Assembly (NCBI RefSeq): GCF_024435075.2
Contig: NZ_JAMZEG020000004.1
Span: forward strand, 5,001 to 69,000
DNA: 64,000 bases
Direction: 5' to 3'
Origin: Marinomonas maritima
GTDB taxonomy: Bacteria; Pseudomonadota; Gammaproteobacteria; Pseudomonadales; Marinomonadaceae
Part shown: piece by piece, positions 63,711 through 64,000 of the stretch
How the letters are laid out: each line of letters opens with the position of its first letter
Position numbering within the stretch: position 1 is the stretch's first letter
The notes under the pieces: generated by a model
Seen by the model: the letters and a program-made list of their open reading frames with translations, nothing else
Databases searched by the model: none
What the model was told of the DNA's origin: nothing
Made by a program: the position numbers and the translations under genes

Positions 63711-64000
63711 ATGGCTCAGTTTGTATACAGCATGCATCGCGTTGGGAAAGTTGTTCCACCTAAACGCGAAATTCTTAAAGACATTTCTCTTTCCTTCTTC
63801 CCTGGCGCTAAGATCGGCGTTTTGGGTCTTAACGGTTCTGGTAAATCGACGCTTTTACGCATTATGGCGGGCGTTGATACAGAACATAACGGTGAAGCAC
63901 GCCCAATGCCGGGTATTAAAATCGGCTACTTGGAACAAGAACCTCACCTTGACCCAACCAAAAACGTACGTGGCATTGTTGAAGAAGCCTTCGAAGAAGT
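63711..64000 (+). CDS. ettA: Energy-dependent translational throttle protein EttA (partial, 5' end)
   Basis: The window ends inside this gene. The first 96 residues read MAQFVYSMHRVGKVVPPKREILKDISLSFFPGAKIGVLGLNGSGKSTLLRIMAGVDTEHNGEA. They include the Walker A GLNGSGKST of the first ABC domain and the EttA-typical N-terminus. EttA is a soluble ABC-F protein that binds the ribosomal E site and gates the first elongation steps according to ATP supply. Confidence 0.93.
   Translation, partial: MAQFVYSMHRVGKVVPPKREILKDISLSFFPGAKIGVLGLNGSGKSTLLRIMAGVDTEHNGEARPMPGIKIGYLEQEPHLDPTKNVRGIVEEAFEE

Overview
The window looks like chromosome of a marine gammaproteobacterium of the Oceanospirillales, most probably Marinomonas or a close relative. 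This is an inference from gene order and protein sequence, not a database match. The housekeeping blocks follow Pseudomonas-type order (valS/pepA/lptF/lptG; dksA/gluQ/cbrB/pcnB/folK/panB/panC/pgi; greA/carB/carA; nrdR/ribD/nusB; thiL/pgpA). Base composition is moderate, with AT-rich accessory islands. I see no rRNA or tRNA genes, insertion sequences, prophage or CRISPR array.

Layout. 1-6.4 kb: a DUF1989 gene, a divergent LysR regulator, a frameshifted purL and tadA. 6.5-15.8 kb: CBS protein, cold-shock protein, valS, pepA, lptF/lptG and an aminotransferase. 15.9-24.7 kb: dksA, gluQ, an orphan cbrB, a sigma-54-driven CrcZ-like small RNA, then pcnB/folK/panB/panC/pgi. 24.7-27.0 kb: an AT-rich RES and Fic module behind a three-copy operator. 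27.0-34.2 kb: greA/carB/carA, a DJ-1 protein, rimI and a HolD-like gene. 34.3-40.8 kb: accessory genes (half an amino-acid ABC transporter, DUF6314, a small exported protein, two VOC proteins, a BtrH-like protein, a WYL regulator, a methyltransferase). 41.1-47.8 kb: a complete coenzyme F420 operon (cofG, cofH, cofD, cofC, cofE, NADPH:F420 oxidoreductase, one luciferase-like F420 oxidoreductase). 48.1-53.5 kb: a RutR-like TetR repressor, N-carbamoyl-beta-alanine amidohydrolase, an NCS1 permease and dihydropyrimidinase. 53.7-64 kb: pgpA, thiL, LysR plus an FAD oxidase, DUF6172, an MFS transporter, nusB, ribD, nrdR, an EamA transporter and the start of ettA.

The most exciting region is 41-53.5 kb. 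The two lower enzymes of reductive pyrimidine breakdown, an uptake permease and a RutR-like repressor lie beside a full F420 operon. RutR-type palindromes occur both at the cofG promoter and in the promoter region of the pyrimidine genes. No dihydropyrimidine dehydrogenase and no RutA is present in the window. The simplest hypothesis is that the F420-dependent oxidoreductase supplies the missing redox step, reducing uracil or thymine with F420H2 that is regenerated by the NADPH:F420 oxidoreductase. A second strong signal is 18.92-19.27 kb: a sigma-54 promoter and four identical AATAAAAATAA motifs between cbrB and pcnB, exactly where Pseudomonas carries CrcZ. Here, however, cbrA is absent and the CbrB receiver domain is degenerate.
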